Source: Sediminibacterium sp. C3 (GTDB taxonomy: Bacteria; Bacteroidota; Bacteroidia; Chitinophagales; Chitinophagaceae). From it: a DNA stretch of 32,837 bases. The stretch spans positions 183,217 to 216,053 of the forward strand of contig NZ_KI669560.1 of the NCBI RefSeq assembly GCF_000508085.1, read 5' to 3'. Under the pieces are notes generated by a model. It was given only the letters and a program-made list of their open reading frames with translations. It made no database searches and was not told the DNA's origin. Every line of letters begins with the position of its first letter. Positions within the stretch are counted from its first letter, which is position 1. The translations under genes were made by a program, and so were the position numbers. This document shows positions 1-8,341 of this stretch, piece after piece.

Positions 1-199
1 CAGAAATCTTCAAACGTTCAAAATGTTCAACTGCCTTAAAGATTGCAGTAGAACCGTCCGTTGTTTTGTAGGAGCGAATTCCCTCAAAAACAGAATAGCC
101 GTAATGAAGCGACTGGCTGTATAAATCCATCTTCGCTTCCGCTGCTTTTACAAATTCGCCATTATGATAAATAATGGTATTCGATTGGTAATAATTCAT
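1..199 (-). CDS. ilvE: Branched-chain amino acid aminotransferase, N-terminal part (partial)
   Basis: This gene starts with ATG at 197-199 on the minus strand and runs off the left edge, leaving about 66 residues. The visible protein begins MNYYQSNTIIYHNGEFVKA and contains SLHYGYSVFEGIRSYKT. That is the hallmark N-terminal motif of fold-type IV PLP aminotransferases of the IlvE family (HYG..VFEGIR.Y). IlvE catalyses the last step of leucine, isoleucine and valine synthesis, transferring an amino group from glutamate to the branched 2-oxo acid in the cytoplasm. The gene lies immediately behind an Ile/Val-rich leader peptide and a terminator hairpin on the same strand, so it should be the first structural gene of an attenuated ilv operon. 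The PLP lysine and the C-terminal half are outside the window. A D-amino acid transaminase or aminodeoxychorismate lyase is the main alternative, but the context favours IlvE. Confidence 0.93.
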   Translation of the reverse strand, partial: MNYYQSNTIIYHNGEFVKAAEAKMDLYSQSLHYGYSVFEGIRSYKTTDGSTAIFKAVEHFERLKIS

Positions 200-215
200 T
201 TCAATAGATTTAAAC

Positions 216-245
216 AAAAAAGCCCCGCTGATGAGGCGAGGCTTT
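216..245 (-). terminator. ilv attenuator (rho-independent terminator in the ilvE leader)
   Basis: Read on the minus strand, AAAGCCTCGC (245-236) pairs with GCGGGGCTTT (228-219): ten positions with one mismatch and a 7-nt loop, followed by a run of six U (221-216). It lies between the leader-peptide stop (265) and the ilvE start (199), so it can stop transcription before ilvE. Its 5' arm can instead pair with upstream leader RNA: TCGCCTC (239-233, minus) is complementary, with two G.U pairs, to GAGGTGG inside the last leader-peptide codons (about 275-281). This gives the terminator/antiterminator choice expected of a translation-coupled attenuator. Confidence 0.88.
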
Positions 246-264
246 ATATTAAGTTATTCAATAC

Positions 265-372
265 TTAGTTAAGTCCACCTCCTTGCAGAGCGGTAATAAT
301 AATAATGACAATAGCAATCGTGTTATAGATTGTATTGGTTTTTGTTATTATCGTATTTCCTTTATTCTGCAT
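265..372 (-). CDS. ilv operon leader peptide (35 aa, Ile/Val-rich)
   Basis: A 35-codon reading frame starts with ATG at 370-372 and stops with TAA at 265-267, on the minus strand ahead of ilvE. The product contains the run IAIVIIIITALQGGGLN: six isoleucines and a valine, all within about eight residues, then a leucine. This is the signature of branched-chain leader peptides such as IlvL, in which ribosome stalling at Ile, Val or Leu codons senses charged tRNA. The Gly-Gly-Gly codons (GGAGGTGGA) carry the RNA strand that can pair with the terminator's 5' arm. A ribosome that finishes the peptide would cover that strand and let the terminator form; a stalled one would free it. A good Bacteroidota promoter lies just upstream. 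The peptide itself is probably only a sensor. Confidence 0.85.
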   Translation of the reverse strand: MQNKGNTIITKTNTIYNTIAIVIIIITALQGGGLN

Positions 373-391
373 GGAGCATTTACTATTCTTC

Positions 392-423
392 CGAAGGTAA
401 GTCTATGCAAGAATAAAAACAAA
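392..423 (-). promoter_or_regulatory. Predicted promoter of the ilv leader
   Basis: On the minus strand TTTG (423-420) is followed after 20 nt by TACCTTCG (399-392). This is close to the Bacteroidota sigma-ABfA consensus TTTG-N19-TAnnTTTG, with one mismatch in the -7 box. Transcription would start near 385, about a dozen bases before the leader-peptide ATG. The promoter lies downstream of leuB, so ilvE can be transcribed independently of leuACDB. Confidence 0.6.
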
Positions 424-445
424 GAACTTTCTAAATTTTTTTTAT

Positions 446-1558
446 TTAGATTATGGTCGACGCATTCAAAGCAGCATTATTTCCTTGTTGGGTCTCATGC
501 TTTTTATGAATAAAGTCTGTGAGTAAATCCCCAATGGCTTCTGTTCCGTAATTGTTAATTGGATCAATATCGCGGGTAACAAAAGCATGGGTCAAAGTCC
601 AGTCAACCGCTTCTCTTACTGCGTTTGCTTCCGCAGCCAATCCAAAATGATCCAGCATCATGGCAGCAGAAAGAACAGAACCAATGGGATTGGCAATGTC
701 TTTACCAGCAGCCTGCGGATAAGAACCATGAATAGGTTCAAACATGGCAGCGGTTTTACCAATAGAAGCAGAAGGAAGTAAACCCAATGAACCACTCAGC
801 ACACTGGCTTCATCGCTGATGATATCGCCAAACATGTTTTCCGTAAGAATTACATCAAACTGGGCAGGATTCACAATAATCTGCATGGCAGCATTGTCTA
901 CAAACATATAATCCACTGCAACTTCAGGAAACTGCATGGCCATAGCCTGCACAATACGGCGCCACAAGCGGGAAGTCTCGAGTACATTAGCTTTGTCAAT
1001 CAGGGTCAATTTCTTTCTACGTTGCTGGGCATACTGAAATGCCATTTTAGCAACGCGCACAATTTCCAGTTCATGATAAGCACACTCATCAGTAGCATAA
1101 GTTTTGTCTTCGGTTAGTGTTCTTTTACCAAAATAAATTCCGCCGGTGAGCTCTCTGAAAATGATACAATCCACTCCTTCCAGCTGCTTTGCTTTTAAGG
1201 GAGACAGATGATGCAAAGAACGATAGGTAGTAATGGGTCGGATATTGGCAAACAGGCCCAGTTCCTTCCGCAGCTGTAATAAACCCTGTTCCGGTCTTAC
1301 TTTGGCTGAGGGATCATTATCAAACTTTGGATGTCCTATCGCGCCAAATAAAATAGCGTCACTTTCTTTACAAACCGCCAGTGTTTCATCAGGTAAAGCT
1401 GATCCGGTTGCATCAATGGATACAGCCCCCATTAATGCATGCGTATAACTGAACTGATGCCCAAACTCTTCTGCTATGGCATTGAGTACTTTAATTGATT
1501 GTGCGGTAACTTCAGGTCCGATTCCATCGCCATTAATGACGGCTATTTTCTTTTCCAT
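446..1558 (-). CDS. leuB: 3-isopropylmalate dehydrogenase
   Basis: LeuB oxidises and decarboxylates 3-isopropylmalate to 2-oxoisocaproate with NAD+, the third step of leucine synthesis, in the cytoplasm. The 370-residue product matches the usual 350-370. It starts MEKKIAVINGDGIGPEV, the typical nucleotide-binding N-terminus. Substrate and metal residues are visible: R97, R107, R135, Y142, K189 (LIDKANVL), D221, and D245/D249 in NMFGDIISDE. HGSYPQAAGKDIANP near residue 278 is the NAD-binding segment. I chose the ATG at 1558 because it fits the family N-terminus and lies one base beyond the leuD stop; an in-frame start at 1588 would overlap leuD by 29 bases. It is the last gene of leuACDB. A weak AT-rich hairpin (431-449) follows, then the separate ilv leader. 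Confidence 0.97.
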   Translation of the reverse strand: MEKKIAVINGDGIGPEVTAQSIKVLNAIAEEFGHQFSYTHALMGAVSIDATGSALPDETLAVCKESDAILFGAIGHPKFDNDPSAKVRPEQGLLQLRKELGLFANIRPITTYRSLHHLSPLKAKQLEGVDCIIFRELTGGIYFGKRTLTEDKTYATDECAYHELEIVRVAKMAFQYAQQRRKKLTLIDKANVLETSRLWRRIVQAMAMQFPEVAVDYMFVDNAAMQIIVNPAQFDVILTENMFGDIISDEASVLSGSLGLLPSASIGKTAAMFEPIHGSYPQAAGKDIANPIGSVLSAAMMLDHFGLAAEANAVREAVDWTLTHAFVTRDIDPINNYGTEAIGDLLTDFIHKKHETQQGNNAALNASTII

Positions 1559-1559
1559 A

Positions 1560-2144
1560 TTATGCTTTTGCTGATTCAAATTGTTCAATCGCCGATTTAC
1601 GACTGATGAGAAAATCTATATCATCATACCCGTTTAGCAAACAGGTTTTCTTGTAAGGGTTCAATTCAAAAGATTCCTGCTCTCCTGTTTTCTCTATGGT
1701 AATGGTTTGTGCGGCCACATCAATTTGCAATGCATCGGCAGGCGAAAGCGAAAAAATTTTCTGCAGAAAAGACTCAGAAACAATAACAGGTAAAACCCCA
1801 TTGTTCAAGGCATTGTTCTTAAATATATCCGCAAAAAAACTGGAGACAACGGCTTTGAATCCATAATCTAAAAGTGCCCAGGCAGCATGTTCTCTGGAAG
1901 ATCCGCAACCAAAATTTTTACCAGCCACCAATATGGTTCCGCTGAACTGCAGTTGATTCAAAACAAAATCAGCTTTGGGTCTTGTTTCATCATCGTTTTC
2001 ATAACGCCAGTCGCGAAAAAGATTTTTCCCAAATCCATCGCGGGTAGTGGCTTTTAAAAAACGGGCAGGAATAATCTGATCCGTATCCACATTCTCTGCG
2101 GGCAGAGGAACAAATGAACTATGTATTTCTTTTAATGCTTGCAT
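1560..2144 (-). CDS. leuD: 3-isopropylmalate dehydratase, small subunit
   Basis: LeuD is the small (swivel-domain) subunit of isopropylmalate isomerase. With LeuC it isomerises 2-isopropylmalate to 3-isopropylmalate. The 194-residue product has the usual length. It begins with the family segment [15 protein letters not shown] near residue 18 and contains [21 protein letters not shown] around residues 75-95, the conserved substrate-contact loop of the aconitase swivel domain. It lies 24 bases downstream of leuC and one base upstream of leuB on the same strand, so the genes are almost certainly co-transcribed and the two subunits made together. No anomaly is visible. Confidence 0.97.
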   Translation of the reverse strand: MQALKEIHSSFVPLPAENVDTDQIIPARFLKATTRDGFGKNLFRDWRYENDDETRPKADFVLNQLQFSGTILVAGKNFGCGSSREHAAWALLDYGFKAVVSSFFADIFKNNALNNGVLPVIVSESFLQKIFSLSPADALQIDVAAQTITIEKTGEQESFELNPYKKTCLLNGYDDIDFLISRKSAIEQFESAKA

Positions 2145-2168
2145 GATTGCGCTAACTGTTTATTGCCA

Positions 2169-3572
2169 TTATTTAATCAATTCTCTTACATCTGTTACTA
2201 CGCCGGTTATGGCTGCAGCGGCAGCGGTTAAAGGACTTGCCAGTAAGGTTCTGGCACCAGCGCCCTGTCTTCCCTCAAAATTTCTATTAGAAGTACTAAT
2301 ACAATATTCACCCGCTGGCACTTTGTCTTCATTCATTCCCAAACAGGCACTACAGCCCGCCTGACGAATCTGAAAACCTGCTTCGGTAAATATTTTATCC
2401 AACCCCTCTGCATGCACTTGCTTGGCCACCTGCTGCGATCCGGGAACAATCATCACTTTAACGGAATCGTGTTTTTTTCTTCCTTTCACCAGATTGGCAA
2501 CCAAACGCAGGTCCTCAATTCTTGAATTGGTACAGCTTCCAATAAAAACATGTTGTACAGGCATACCTAATAAGGACGCGCCACTTTGTAAATCCATGTA
2601 ACGAAGTGCCTGTTCCATATTCTTTCTCTCTCCTTCATTAGCAATGCTTTCTAACAATGGTATATGAGCCTGAACAGGAATACCCAATCCAGGGTTGGTT
2701 CCATACGTAATCATCGGCTCAATTTCACTGGCATCAATATGTAGTTCAGTATCAAATACGGCATCAGCATCAGAATACAAGTCCTTCCATTCAGCCATTT
2801 TTTGCTCCCATGCATTTCCCTTTGGTGCGTACACTCTTCCTTTTAGATAGTCGAATGTCACTTGGTCTGGTGCAATCATTCCGCCTCTGGCTCCCATTTC
2901 AATACTCATATTGCAAATGGTCATCCTGGCTTCCATGGAAAGCCCGCGAATGGTACTACCTGCATACTCAACAAAATAACCGGTAGCACCACTGGCAGAA
3001 ATTTTAGCGATAATGTATAGTATAATATCCTTGGAAACCACCCCCGGCTGCAACGCACCTTCAATATTGATGCGCATGGTTTTGGGTTTGGTCTGCAATA
3101 CACACTGTGAAGCAAAAACCATTTCAACCTCGCTGGTGCCAATCCCAAAAGCAATGGTCCCAAAAGCGCCGTGTGTACTGGTATGGCTGTCGCCACAAAC
3201 AATCGTCATGCCCGGTTGGGTAATACCCAACTCCGGTCCAATGACGTGTACAATCCCCTGGTAAGGATGTCCCAAACCATATAATTCTACTCCATGTTTT
3301 TCACAGTTCTCAATCAACTGATCTACCTGCATTTTACTCAGTTGATCCTTGATAGGTAAATGCTGATTCAAGGTAGGCACATTGTGATCAGCCGTTGCAA
3401 TGGTTTGCTTGGGTCTGAACAAAGAAAGACCTCTCTTTTCAATTCCTTTAAATGCCTGAGGGCTGGTTACTTCGTGAATAAAATGCCTGTCAATATACAA
3501 TACAGAAGGACCGTCTTCTATTTTCTCCACTACATGTGCATCCCAGATTTTATCGAATAATGTTTTACCCAT
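2169..3572 (-). CDS. leuC: 3-isopropylmalate dehydratase, large subunit
   Basis: LeuC is the iron-sulfur catalytic subunit of isopropylmalate isomerase and works with LeuD. The 467-residue product matches the single-domain bacterial LeuC family. The three [4Fe-4S] ligands are seen as C347 in FIGSCTNSR and C407/C410 in [10 protein letters not shown], the same numbering as in E. coli Leu[14 protein letters not shown] near residue 126 is another signature of the aconitase family. It starts with [15 protein letters not shown] and lies nine bases downstream of leuA. The order leuA-leuC-leuD-leuB implies one transcript whose expression is set in the leuA leader. Confidence 0.97.
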   Translation of the reverse strand: MGKTLFDKIWDAHVVEKIEDGPSVLYIDRHFIHEVTSPQAFKGIEKRGLSLFRPKQTIATADHNVPTLNQHLPIKDQLSKMQVDQLIENCEKHGVELYGLGHPYQGIVHVIGPELGITQPGMTIVCGDSHTSTHGAFGTIAFGIGTSEVEMVFASQCVLQTKPKTMRINIEGALQPGVVSKDIILYIIAKISASGATGYFVEYAGSTIRGLSMEARMTICNMSIEMGARGGMIAPDQVTFDYLKGRVYAPKGNAWEQKMAEWKDLYSDADAVFDTELHIDASEIEPMITYGTNPGLGIPVQAHIPLLESIANEGERKNMEQALRYMDLQSGASLLGMPVQHVFIGSCTNSRIEDLRLVANLVKGRKKHDSVKVMIVPGSQQVAKQVHAEGLDKIFTEAGFQIRQAGCSACLGMNEDKVPAGEYCISTSNRNFEGRQGAGARTLLASPLTAAAAAITGVVTDVRELIK

Positions 3573-3581
3573 AATCGTTCA

Positions 3582-4748
3582 TTAAGCTATCGCTCTCTGT
3601 TTTTTATATTGGTTAGCTAAAAGATTCAGATCGGATTCTTCCACTTCTTTCTTACTATCTGCAACCAGCAAGAAATCTTCGTACAAAACATCTATATCGT
3701 CTCTGTTAAAATCATATCCCAGTTTCTGTAAGCGGTGAGCCAGTGCACTTCTGCCGCTTCTCGCAGTTAAAACAATCTTACTTCCTTCAGCGCCTACCAA
3801 TTCAGGATTAATAATTTCATAGGTTTCAGCAGACTTTAAGAAGCCATCCTGATGAATGCCGGAAGAATGAGAAAAAGCGTTGGAACCTACAATTGCCTTG
3901 TTGGGTTGAACAGGCATACGCATTACCTCAGAAACCTCTCTGCTTAATGGATTGAGCAATTGGGTTTTGATATTGGTATACAAATCCAGTTGCTTGTGCT
4001 GTGCAATAATCATTACCACTTCTTCCAATGAAGTGTTTCCGGCACGCTCTCCCAATCCGTTAATCGTACATTCAATTTGTCTGGCACCATTGATCACCCC
4101 GCTGATAGAATTAGCTGTAGCCAAACCCAGATCATTATGACAATGACAGGAAATAATGGCTTTGTCTATATTCGAAACATTGTTTTTCAGGAAAGCAATT
4201 TTCTCGCCGTATTGATGGGGCAGACAGTATCCGGTTGTATCCGGGATATTCACTACAGTTGCACCTGCTGCAATAACAGCTTCAACCACTCTTGCCAGGT
4301 ATTCATTGTCTGTTCTGCCTGCATCTTCTGCATAGAACTCTACATCATCTGTAAAATTCCGGGCCCACTTTACACATTGAATGGCTCTTGCCAGTATCTC
4401 TTCACGGGTAGAATTGAATTTGGCTTTGATATGAAAATCAGAAGTGCCAATACCGGTGTGTATCCTGGGTCTTACCGCGTACTTCAGGGCCTGCGCTGCC
4501 ACTTCTATGTCTTTTTGAACCGCTCTGGTTAAGCCACAAACGGTGGCATGCTTAATGGTTCGTGCAATCTGAGAAACAGATTCAAAGTCTCCCGGGCTGG
4601 ATACAGGAAATCCGGCTTCAATAATATCTACGCCCAATTCTTCCAATTGCACAGCCAAAGACAGTTTCTCTTTTGTATTCAGTTTACAGCCGGGAACCTG
4701 TTCGCCATCACGAAGGGTAGTGTCAAAAATGTGAATCTTATCAGCCAT
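3582..4748 (-). CDS. leuA: 2-isopropylmalate synthase, short form without regulatory domain
   Basis: LeuA condenses acetyl-CoA with 2-oxoisovalerate, the committed step of leucine synthesis. The 388-residue product has the HMGL-like TIM barrel. [12 protein letters not shown] (residues 9-20) holds the catalytic Arg13 and metal ligand Asp14; HCHNDLGLA (202-210) gives the metal histidines; [14 protein letters not shown] is conserved substrate-side sequence; [10 protein letters not shown] begins the accessory subdomain. Full-length bacterial LeuA is about 500-520 residues with a C-terminal leucine-binding dimerisation domain. Here the protein ends soon after the barrel and linker, and nothing resembling that domain follows before leuC. 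The form therefore seems natural rather than truncated, and probably lacks classical leucine feedback. Citramalate or homocitrate synthase is possible by fold, but the operon makes LeuA much more likely. Confidence 0.93.
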   Translation of the reverse strand: MADKIHIFDTTLRDGEQVPGCKLNTKEKLSLAVQLEELGVDIIEAGFPVSSPGDFESVSQIARTIKHATVCGLTRAVQKDIEVAAQALKYAVRPRIHTGIGTSDFHIKAKFNSTREEILARAIQCVKWARNFTDDVEFYAEDAGRTDNEYLARVVEAVIAAGATVVNIPDTTGYCLPHQYGEKIAFLKNNVSNIDKAIISCHCHNDLGLATANSISGVINGARQIECTINGLGERAGNTSLEEVVMIIAQHKQLDLYTNIKTQLLNPLSREVSEVMRMPVQPNKAIVGSNAFSHSSGIHQDGFLKSAETYEIINPELVGAEGSKIVLTARSGRSALAHRLQKLGYDFNRDDIDVLYEDFLLVADSKKEVEESDLNLLANQYKKQRAIA

Positions 4749-4766
4749 TGTATCGGTTTTTTAGAT

Positions 4767-4827
4767 AAAAAGACAGGCGCGTATCCATTGCTATTGATTG
4801 CCTTAAATAACAACAGTACGGCCTGTC
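4767..4827 (-). terminator. Candidate attenuator hairpin in the leuA leader
   Basis: On the minus strand GACAGGC-CGTA (4827-4817) pairs with TACG-(C)-GCCTGTC (4783-4772), eleven base pairs with one bulge, followed at once by five U (4771-4767). The structure lies between the presumed promoter region and the leuA start at 4748, where an attenuator would act. The 33-nt loop is long for an intrinsic terminator, which lowers confidence. One copy of a 10-bp direct repeat, GATTGCCTTA on the plus strand (4796-4805), lies in the loop; the other (4841-4850) lies upstream in the leader. Confidence 0.45.
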
Positions 4828-4953
4828 GTATTCGAATTTAGATTGCCTTATCTTTAGTCTGGAAACAAAATAGACCGGGTTTTACACTGCGTAACAGCAG
4901 TTGAAAACTGTGAAACCCAATACAGTATTGAATTCTAGCTTAATATTTTTACG

Positions 4954-6513
4954 ATGCCCAACCGGAATACAGACCCGCTTCACCAACTCATCCACTCTCT
5001 GGAAAGGGCGGAGAAGCGCAATTTTAAATTGTATATCACGCGGAATTCAGGATCCGGAAACTTAAAAGTGGTTCAGTTATTTGATGCACTCGATAAAATG
5101 AGTCAATACGATGAAGCCCAACTACTCAAGAAAAACCCTGGATTCCAAAAACAACAGTTATCCAACTTAAAAGCCCATTTATACCAGGAAATACTAGCGA
5201 GCGTTCGTTTGTTACAGCAAAATGAAAACATAGATCTGCAGTTAAATGAACAACTCGATTTTGCCAGAATACTATACAATAAGGGTTTAAATATCCAGAG
5301 CTTGAAAGTATTGGACAAGGTAAAAGAAATGGCCAAAGCCAATAACCAGGTTACTTATATTCAACAGGTATTGTTTCTCGAGAAAAAAATTGAAGCATTG
5401 TACATAACACGAAGCATGCAGGACAGGGCTGCAAGGCTTTGCAAGGAGTCTGATGAAATCAATCTGCGATTAAGCAATATCAGTACCCTGTCTAACCTTT
5501 CTTTGTTATTGTACGAATGGTATATCCGACACGGACATGCCCGGAACGAATCAGACAAAAAAGCCCTGGCGATATATTTCAATCACCCACTGTTGCATGA
5601 GAATGAACAGGAGAAGGGGTTTTATGAAAAACTATATGCTTACCAATGTTATTGCTGGTATGCATTTATTACACAGGACTTTCTGATGTATTATCGTTAT
5701 TGCAGCAAATGGACGGAATTATTTAAGGCGGAGCCTAAAATGATGGAGATTGAAACAGCCCACTATATCAAGGGCATGCACAACTTGCTGGGCGCGCATT
5801 TCGATTTAAGAAATTACCGGAAATTTAATGAGACGGTAAAAGAACTGGAAGCATTCATGGAAATGCCCTTCGTACAAAATAATATTAATCACACCGTGCA
5901 ATGTTTTACCTATCTGTATACCGCAAAACTGAACAGGCATTTCATGGAAGGTAGTTTTACGAAGGGATTACAACTGGTGCCAGAGATTGAAGCTAAACTG
6001 GAAGCATACGAAGATTATCTGGACCGGCACAGAACCCTGGTATTCTACTATAAAATTGCTTCTTTGTATTTCGGAAGCGGAGATCCGGCCAGCAGTATTG
6101 ACTACTTAAATAAAATCATCAACCTGAAAGTAGATTTAAGAACCGACTTACAATGTTATGCGCGATTGCTGCATTTGATTGCACATTATGAATTAGGCAA
6201 TAATGATTACCTGAAATACCTTTTGAAGTCTGTATATCGGTTCATGGGTAAAATGCAACACCTGAGCGCAGCAGAAGAAGCCATATTTAAATTTTTAAAA
6301 CAGCGTTTTCATAGCCTACCCAATCAAACAAAACCCTTGTTTGAACAATTACTGGCTACATTAAAAAATATGGCGGACGATAAAATGGAAACCAGGGCAT
6401 TTATGTACCTGGATGTTATTTCCTGGCTCGAAAGTAAAATTCAGCGAAAGCCAGTGCAGACCATCATCCGGCAAAAATTTTTATCGGCCAAGAAAAGGCT
6501 TAGTGACGCATAA
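4954..6513 (+). CDS. Hypothetical helical-repeat protein (519 aa)
   Basis: I do not recognise this protein. It has no signal peptide and is predicted cytoplasmic. Almost the whole length reads as amphipathic helices with regularly spaced aromatic and leucine residues, for example FARILYNKGLNIQSLKVLDKVKE, split here as FARILYNKGLNIQ and SLKVLDKVKE (about residues 104-126), and YYKIASLYFGSGDPASSIDYL from about 365 (YYKIASLYFG, then GDPASSIDYL). This fits a TPR-like or other alpha-solenoid scaffold, a common kind of lineage-specific protein in Bacteroidota. It is transcribed divergently from leuA and its last 14 bases overlap convergently with the sensor kinase gene. No catalytic motif is visible. 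The function is unknown; a protein-binding role is an inference from the fold alone. Confidence 0.85.
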   Translation: MPNRNTDPLHQLIHSLERAEKRNFKLYITRNSGSGNLKVVQLFDALDKMSQYDEAQLLKKNPGFQKQQLSNLKAHLYQEILASVRLLQQNENIDLQLNEQLDFARILYNKGLNIQSLKVLDKVKEMAKANNQVTYIQQVLFLEKKIEALYITRSMQDRAARLCKESDEINLRLSNISTLSNLSLLLYEWYIRHGHARNESDKKALAIYFNHPLLHENEQEKGFYEKLYAYQCYCWYAFITQDFLMYYRYCSKWTELFKAEPKMMEIETAHYIKGMHNLLGAHFDLRNYRKFNETVKELEAFMEMPFVQNNINHTVQCFTYLYTAKLNRHFMEGSFTKGLQLVPEIEAKLEAYEDYLDRHRTLVFYYKIASLYFGSGDPASSIDYLNKIINLKVDLRTDLQCYARLLHLIAHYELGNNDYLKYLLKSVYRFMGKMQHLSAAEEAIFKFLKQRFHSLPNQTKPLFEQLLATLKNMADDKMETRAFMYLDVISWLESKIQRKPVQTIIRQKFLSAKKRLSDA

Positions 6514-8341
6514 TTGCCTGTGTAATCGGGAAACTCATATGCATGGCGCATCCTGCAGTGGGAGCCGTATGAATACTAATGGTTCCATTGAACAATTCAA
6601 CACGGCTGGTAATATTGTACAAGCCGATTCCTTTTTTCTGAACCGCAGCATCAAAACCCACTCCATTGTCATAAATAGACAAATAAATAGTGGATTGGTT
6701 TCTGCCCAATTCTACTTTTAATGTACTGGCATGTGCATGCTTTAAAACATTGTTTACCTGTTCTTGTACAATCCGGAATAGACTGAGTTTAAAATCATAA
6801 TGAATATCGTCCTCAAAAAAAGTATCACACAAAAATTCAATCTCCATATCCTGAACTGCCTGCACATCTTCCAGCACACTTTCAATCGCTTTTACCAAGC
6901 CAAAATCCTTAATCAACGGAGTAACCAAGCCCTTGGATAATCTTCTGATTTCTTCAATGGCATGCAAAATATAATCTGCCGATTGTCTTAATTGTTCTGA
7001 ACCAGGCACCTGCTTTTTTTCAGCAGAAGCAATGTACATCATGGCAACAGTGAGTTGCTGGTTAACATTGTCGTGAAGTTCTCTGCTGATATCGTGCCGC
7101 TCGGTTTCCTGGGTATTGATAACTGCTTCTGCAATTTCTTTTTGTTTGATCAGTCTTTCCTCTTCCAGTTTTTTCTCCAGCAATAATTTGGCAGTTACGT
7201 TCTGTGCAATGGCCATCACCGCATCTTTACCATTGTATTGAAGACGGTGCGAGTAAACATTCATGAAAATGCGTTCACCGGTTTTGGTCATATGCTCCCA
7301 GGTACCTCCGGAATCCATTTCAAGCGCACTGGCAATATGCTCAATAAACTGTTTTAGTTTAGCATAATGTTCAGGGGATCTTAAATCCCAAAGCGTCAAT
7401 TGTAAAAACTCTTCCCTGCTATAACCATATTCCTTCACTGCCATATCGTTCACTTCCAGAATCTGCTGGGTTTGCAGATCCCAGATAAAAATAGCCATTG
7501 GATTATAATAGAATAAACTACGATAGCGCTTTTCTGAAAGCAGAATTTTTTCAGCACTTTCTTTTCTCTCAGTTATATCCTGCATAGCACCAATCATTCT
7601 GACAGGCTGCTCATTTTCATAAATAATGTAACCTCGATCCAACACATAGGCATAGGATCCATCAGCCCTTAAAAAACGGTACTCTTCTTTCCAGTAAGGA
7701 CTGCCCTGTTTAGAATAAGCATTTGTTATACTGGTCTGTACCCTATCTCTATCATCCGGATGAATTTTATTTACCCAATCAGAAGCCTCTACATATACAT
7801 CCACCAGGTCGTAACCAAAGGTTTTTTTAAAATTATCTCCAACCCACAATACTGTCTGATCTGCTAAATTCAATTCCCACACCGCATCACTGGTGGCTTG
7901 CACAACAATATTATAGCGTTCGTTGCTAACACGTATATTTTCGAGGTTGCGCTTTCGCTCAATACTGTACTGAATAGATTTGGAAAGTAGTTTTTCGTCA
8001 AATTCGCCTTTCACCAGGTAATCCTGGGCACCGGCTGCCATCGTTTCCAATGCAGTCTCTGTATCAGACAAGCCGGTTAATACTATAATGGGTATAGCAG
8101 TGGCAACACTGTTTATATGCTTAAAAGAATCAATGCCGACACTGTCCGGCAAAGAAAGATCCAATAAAATCAAACTTGGTTTTTCGTTTTTTAACCAGGT
8201 ATCTGCTTCTGCATTGGTGCTGGCACGAAATATCTGACTGATGGGCAATCTGGTCTTCCATAACAATCCCTCTAAAACAACCTGATCTGCCGGGTTATCT
8301 TCTACCACTAAAATGCGCAGTAAGGTGTTAGGTTCAGGCAT
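6500..8341 (-). CDS. Sensor histidine kinase with N-terminal receiver and two PAS domains
   Basis: This 613-residue protein has no membrane segment and should be a soluble sensor kinase. Domains in order: a receiver domain (about 8-125) with acidic pair E14/D15, phospho-acceptor D61 in LILLDLSLPD, T89 and K111; PAS/PAC (about 140-260) ending GAMQDITERK; a second PAS (about 270-385) with NPMAIFIWD; a HisKA_3 dimerisation/phosphoacceptor helix with ETERHDISRELHDNVNQQL, putting the phosphorylated His at H423; and a HATPase_c domain with N-box near 530, DNGVGF at 558-563 and KKGIGLYNI. The kinase class is that of NarX/DesK-type kinases, which usually pair with LuxR-type regulators, but no such regulator is in the window. 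Its ATG lies inside the last codons of the acyl-CoA synthetase gene (8-bp overlap), so translation is probably coupled. Confidence 0.93.
   Translation of the reverse strand: MPEPNTLLRILVVEDNPADQVVLEGLLWKTRLPISQIFRASTNAEADTWLKNEKPSLILLDLSLPDSVGIDSFKHINSVATAIPIIVLTGLSDTETALETMAAGAQDYLVKGEFDEKLLSKSIQYSIERKRNLENIRVSNERYNIVVQATSDAVWELNLADQTVLWVGDNFKKTFGYDLVDVYVEASDWVNKIHPDDRDRVQTSITNAYSKQGSPYWKEEYRFLRADGSYAYVLDRGYIIYENEQPVRMIGAMQDITERKESAEKILLSEKRYRSLFYYNPMAIFIWDLQTQQILEVNDMAVKEYGYSREEFLQLTLWDLRSPEHYAKLKQFIEHIASALEMDSGGTWEHMTKTGERIFMNVYSHRLQYNGKDAVMAIAQNVTAKLLLEKKLEEERLIKQKEIAEAVINTQETERHDISRELHDNVNQQLTVAMMYIASAEKKQVPGSEQLRQSADYILHAIEEIRRLSKGLVTPLIKDFGLVKAIESVLEDVQAVQDMEIEFLCDTFFEDDIHYDFKLSLFRIVQEQVNNVLKHAHASTLKVELGRNQSTIYLSIYDNGVGFDAAVQKKGIGLYNITSRVELFNGTISIHTAPTAGCAMHMSFPITQAIMRH

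Noticed and set aside
283..513. Plus-strand 76-codon frame near the left end
   Set aside because: It is the antisense shadow of the ilv leader peptide and its promoter, with no recognisable protein features.
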